A stretch of 64,000 bases of DNA from Flavobacterium jejuense (GTDB lineage Bacteria; Bacteroidota; Bacteroidia; Flavobacteriales; Flavobacteriaceae): the NCBI RefSeq assembly GCF_006491595.2, contig NZ_VEVQ02000007.1:62001-126000 (forward strand). The letters run 5' to 3'. Within the stretch, counting starts at the first letter, position 1, and every line of letters begins with the position of its first letter. Positions 62,556 through 64,000 of the stretch are shown piece by piece. The position numbers and the translations under genes were made by a program. Below the pieces are notes generated by a model. That model saw only the letters and a program-made list of their open reading frames with translations. It did not search any database and was not told the DNA's origin.

Positions 62556-63311
62556 ATGGAATTATTACAATTATTTTTAAAGTCAATTTTTATTGATAAT
62601 ATGGTATTCGCTACCTTCTTAGGAATGTGTTCGTACTTAGCGGTTTCTAAAAAGGTGTCTACGGCTGTTGGACTTGGTGCTGCAGTTATTTTCGTAATGC
62701 TAGTTACAGTACCATTAAATTATTTATTAGATCAATATTTACTTCGTCCAGGAGCATTAGTTTGGTTAGGAGAAGAATATGCAGAATATGATTTAAGTTT
62801 CTTAACATTTATTTTATTTATTGCAACTATTGCAACAATGGTTCAACTAGTAGAAATGATAGTGGAGAAGTTTGCTCCAGCATTATATAATTCGTTAGGT
62901 ATATTCTTACCGCTTATTGCTGTAAACTGTGCAATACTTGGAGGATCATTGTTTATGCAACAAAAAGAGTTTAATAATATTACTGAAGCAACTGTTTACG
63001 GTGTAGGTTCTGGAATAGGATGGTTTTTAGCAATTTTAGCAATTGGTGCTATTCGTGAAAAAATTAAATATTCAAATGTACCACCAGCTTTTCGTGGTTT
63101 AGGAATCACATTTATATTAACAGGTTTAATGGCTATTGGTTTTATGTCTTTTGGAGGAATGTTAACTGGTGGTGATGAAGCTCCTAAGAAAGAGGTAGTT
63201 GAAAACATTGTTCCTGCGGAAGTTAAAGAAGAGGAAATGCAAGAAGAAGTTTTAGATTCAACTTCGGTTGAAATAGTAAATGATTCATTAACCGAAATAG
63301 TACAAAATTAA
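62556..63311 (+). CDS. nqrE: Na+-NQR subunit E with acidic C-terminal tail
   Basis: 251 residues, six membrane helices up to about 207. [20 protein letters not shown] and [18 protein letters not shown] carry the paired cysteines of the Fe centre. A C-terminal tail of about 45 residues (from [15 protein letters not shown] to SLTEIVQN) is acidic and absent from the approximately 200-residue Vibrio form; extensions like this are found in Bacteroidota. 3 nt after nqrD. Confidence 0.96.
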   Translation: MELLQLFLKSIFIDNMVFATFLGMCSYLAVSKKVSTAVGLGAAVIFVMLVTVPLNYLLDQYLLRPGALVWLGEEYAEYDLSFLTFILFIATIATMVQLVEMIVEKFAPALYNSLGIFLPLIAVNCAILGGSLFMQQKEFNNITEATVYGVGSGIGWFLAILAIGAIREKIKYSNVPPAFRGLGITFILTGLMAIGFMSFGGMLTGGDEAPKKEVVENIVPAEVKEEEMQEEVLDSTSVEIVNDSLTEIVQN

Positions 63312-63312
63312 T

Positions 63313-64000
63313 ATGATAGCATTAGAAGTAACTACTACTGGTTTAATCAGTACGACAGTAATAGCCTTTTTAATTTTATTACTGGTCTTAGTAGCTATTA
63401 TTTTGTTTGCAAAGGCAAAATTAGTTCCTTCTGGACCTGTAAAAATTAAAATTAATGGAGAGAGTGAAATTGAAGTTAGTTCGGGAAATACTTTATTATC
63501 AACATTAGGATCAAGCAAAATATTTTTGCCTTCTGCATGTGGTGGAGGTGGAACATGTATCCAATGTAAATGTATTGTAACAGAAGGTGGAGGTGAAGCT
63601 TTACCAACTGAAGTTCCTCATTTTAGTAGAAAAGAACTTGCTGAAGGTTGGAGACTGGGATGCCAAGTGAAAGTAAAAAACAATATGGTTATCGAAGTTC
63701 CAGAAGAAGTATTTGGAATCAAGAAATTTGAAGCAAAAGTATATTCTAATTATAATGTGGCTTCTTTTATAAAGGAGTTTATTGTTGAATTACCAGATGA
63801 TATGCATTATGAAGCAGGTGGGTATATTCAAATTGAAATTCCTAAATGTGAAATCAAATATTCGGACATTGATATTACTGCTCATCCTGAAGAACATCCA
63901 GGTGAACCAGAAAAGTTCAAAGCAGAATGGGATAAATTTAATTTATGGCCATTAGTAATGAAGAATAGTGAATTGGTTGAAAGAGCTTATTCTATGGCCT
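63313..64000 (+). CDS. nqrF: Na+-NQR subunit F, N-terminal part (cut by window end)
   Basis: Starts at ATG 63313, 1 nt after the nqrE stop, and is open to the window end (229 codons). An N-terminal membrane helix (TTVIAFLILLLVLVAIILF), then a [2Fe-2S] ferredoxin domain with cysteines in SACGGGGTCIQCKC and LGCQ, and the beginning of the FAD domain (SNYNVASFIKEFIVELP). It takes electrons from NADH. Truncation is by the window only. Confidence 0.95.
   Translation, partial: MIALEVTTTGLISTTVIAFLILLLVLVAIILFAKAKLVPSGPVKIKINGESEIEVSSGNTLLSTLGSSKIFLPSACGGGGTCIQCKCIVTEGGGEALPTEVPHFSRKELAEGWRLGCQVKVKNNMVIEVPEEVFGIKKFEAKVYSNYNVASFIKEFIVELPDDMHYEAGGYIQIEIPKCEIKYSDIDITAHPEEHPGEPEKFKAEWDKFNLWPLVMKNSELVERAYSMA

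Noticed and set aside
1..64000. rRNA operon, prophage or complete insertion sequence
   Set aside because: I saw no rRNA-like stretch, no phage structural genes and no classical transposase; only the RAYT-type gene and small repeats.

Overview
The window looks like chromosome of a Flavobacteriaceae member, most likely a Flavobacterium. By eye the DNA is AT-rich. Promoters fit the Bacteroidota pattern (TTG, about 19 nt, TAnnTTTG). There are type IX secretion (T9SS) genes (a C-terminal sorting domain protein and a plug protein), an S46 dipeptidyl peptidase, LytTR signalling, a Na+-translocating NADH:quinone reductase operon and a very long Bacteroidota-style Cas9. No species is assigned.

Layout. 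1-1330: dispersed 40-bp repeats, a 13-bp minisatellite and a GIY-YIG nuclease gene bracketed by inverted repeat copies. 1329-2460: a minus-strand XRE-type regulator with a dense operator-like region, then a tracrRNA on the minus strand. 2464-12010: a complete type II-C CRISPR-Cas locus, cas9-cas1-cas2 followed by an array of 42 identical-length repeats. The tracrRNA shows that crRNAs are read from the minus strand, towards cas2. 12011-14040: small genes of unknown function and a fossil CRISPR unit (half repeat, 30-nt spacer, half repeat). 14229-18503: SpoU methyltransferase, TPR lipoprotein and mutS. 18641-19730: tRNA-Gly and two copies of tRNA-Leu(UAA), preceded by repeated tRNA-start-like units.

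19781-37512: HTTM membrane protein cluster, small acidic lipoproteins, S46 peptidase (DPP11-like), LytS/LytTR two-component pair, waaA, a RAYT-type transposase gene with REP-like palindromes on both sides and inside it, a sugar aminotransferase, galE, glpQ-like phosphodiesterase, M23 peptidase, a HipA-like/DUF3037 pair and fabD. 37648-43645: a redox/stress block (YceI, FMN reductase, Fe-S protein, OsmC, GNAT, pirin), MscS, outer-membrane phospholipase and a Crp/Fnr regulator. The yceI and pirin promoters share the same 16-bp inverted repeat at the same distance from the -7 box.

43739-58346: a large T9SS cargo protein, purT, an ECF sigma factor with its putative anti-sigma, a serine hydrolase, aspartate aminotransferase, fatty-acid desaturase, rsmG, pruA, apaG, a DUF3667 protein and the T9SS plug protein. 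58543-64000: nqrABCDE and the first 229 codons of nqrF, cut by the window end.

The most interesting material is in and around the CRISPR locus: two spacers that differ only at synonymous codon positions, a promoter-like TTG-N19-TAttTTTa built into every repeat, and the fossil unit 1.8 kb beyond the array. Outside it, the REP palindrome translated in frame within the RAYT gene and the shared yceI/pirin operator stand out.
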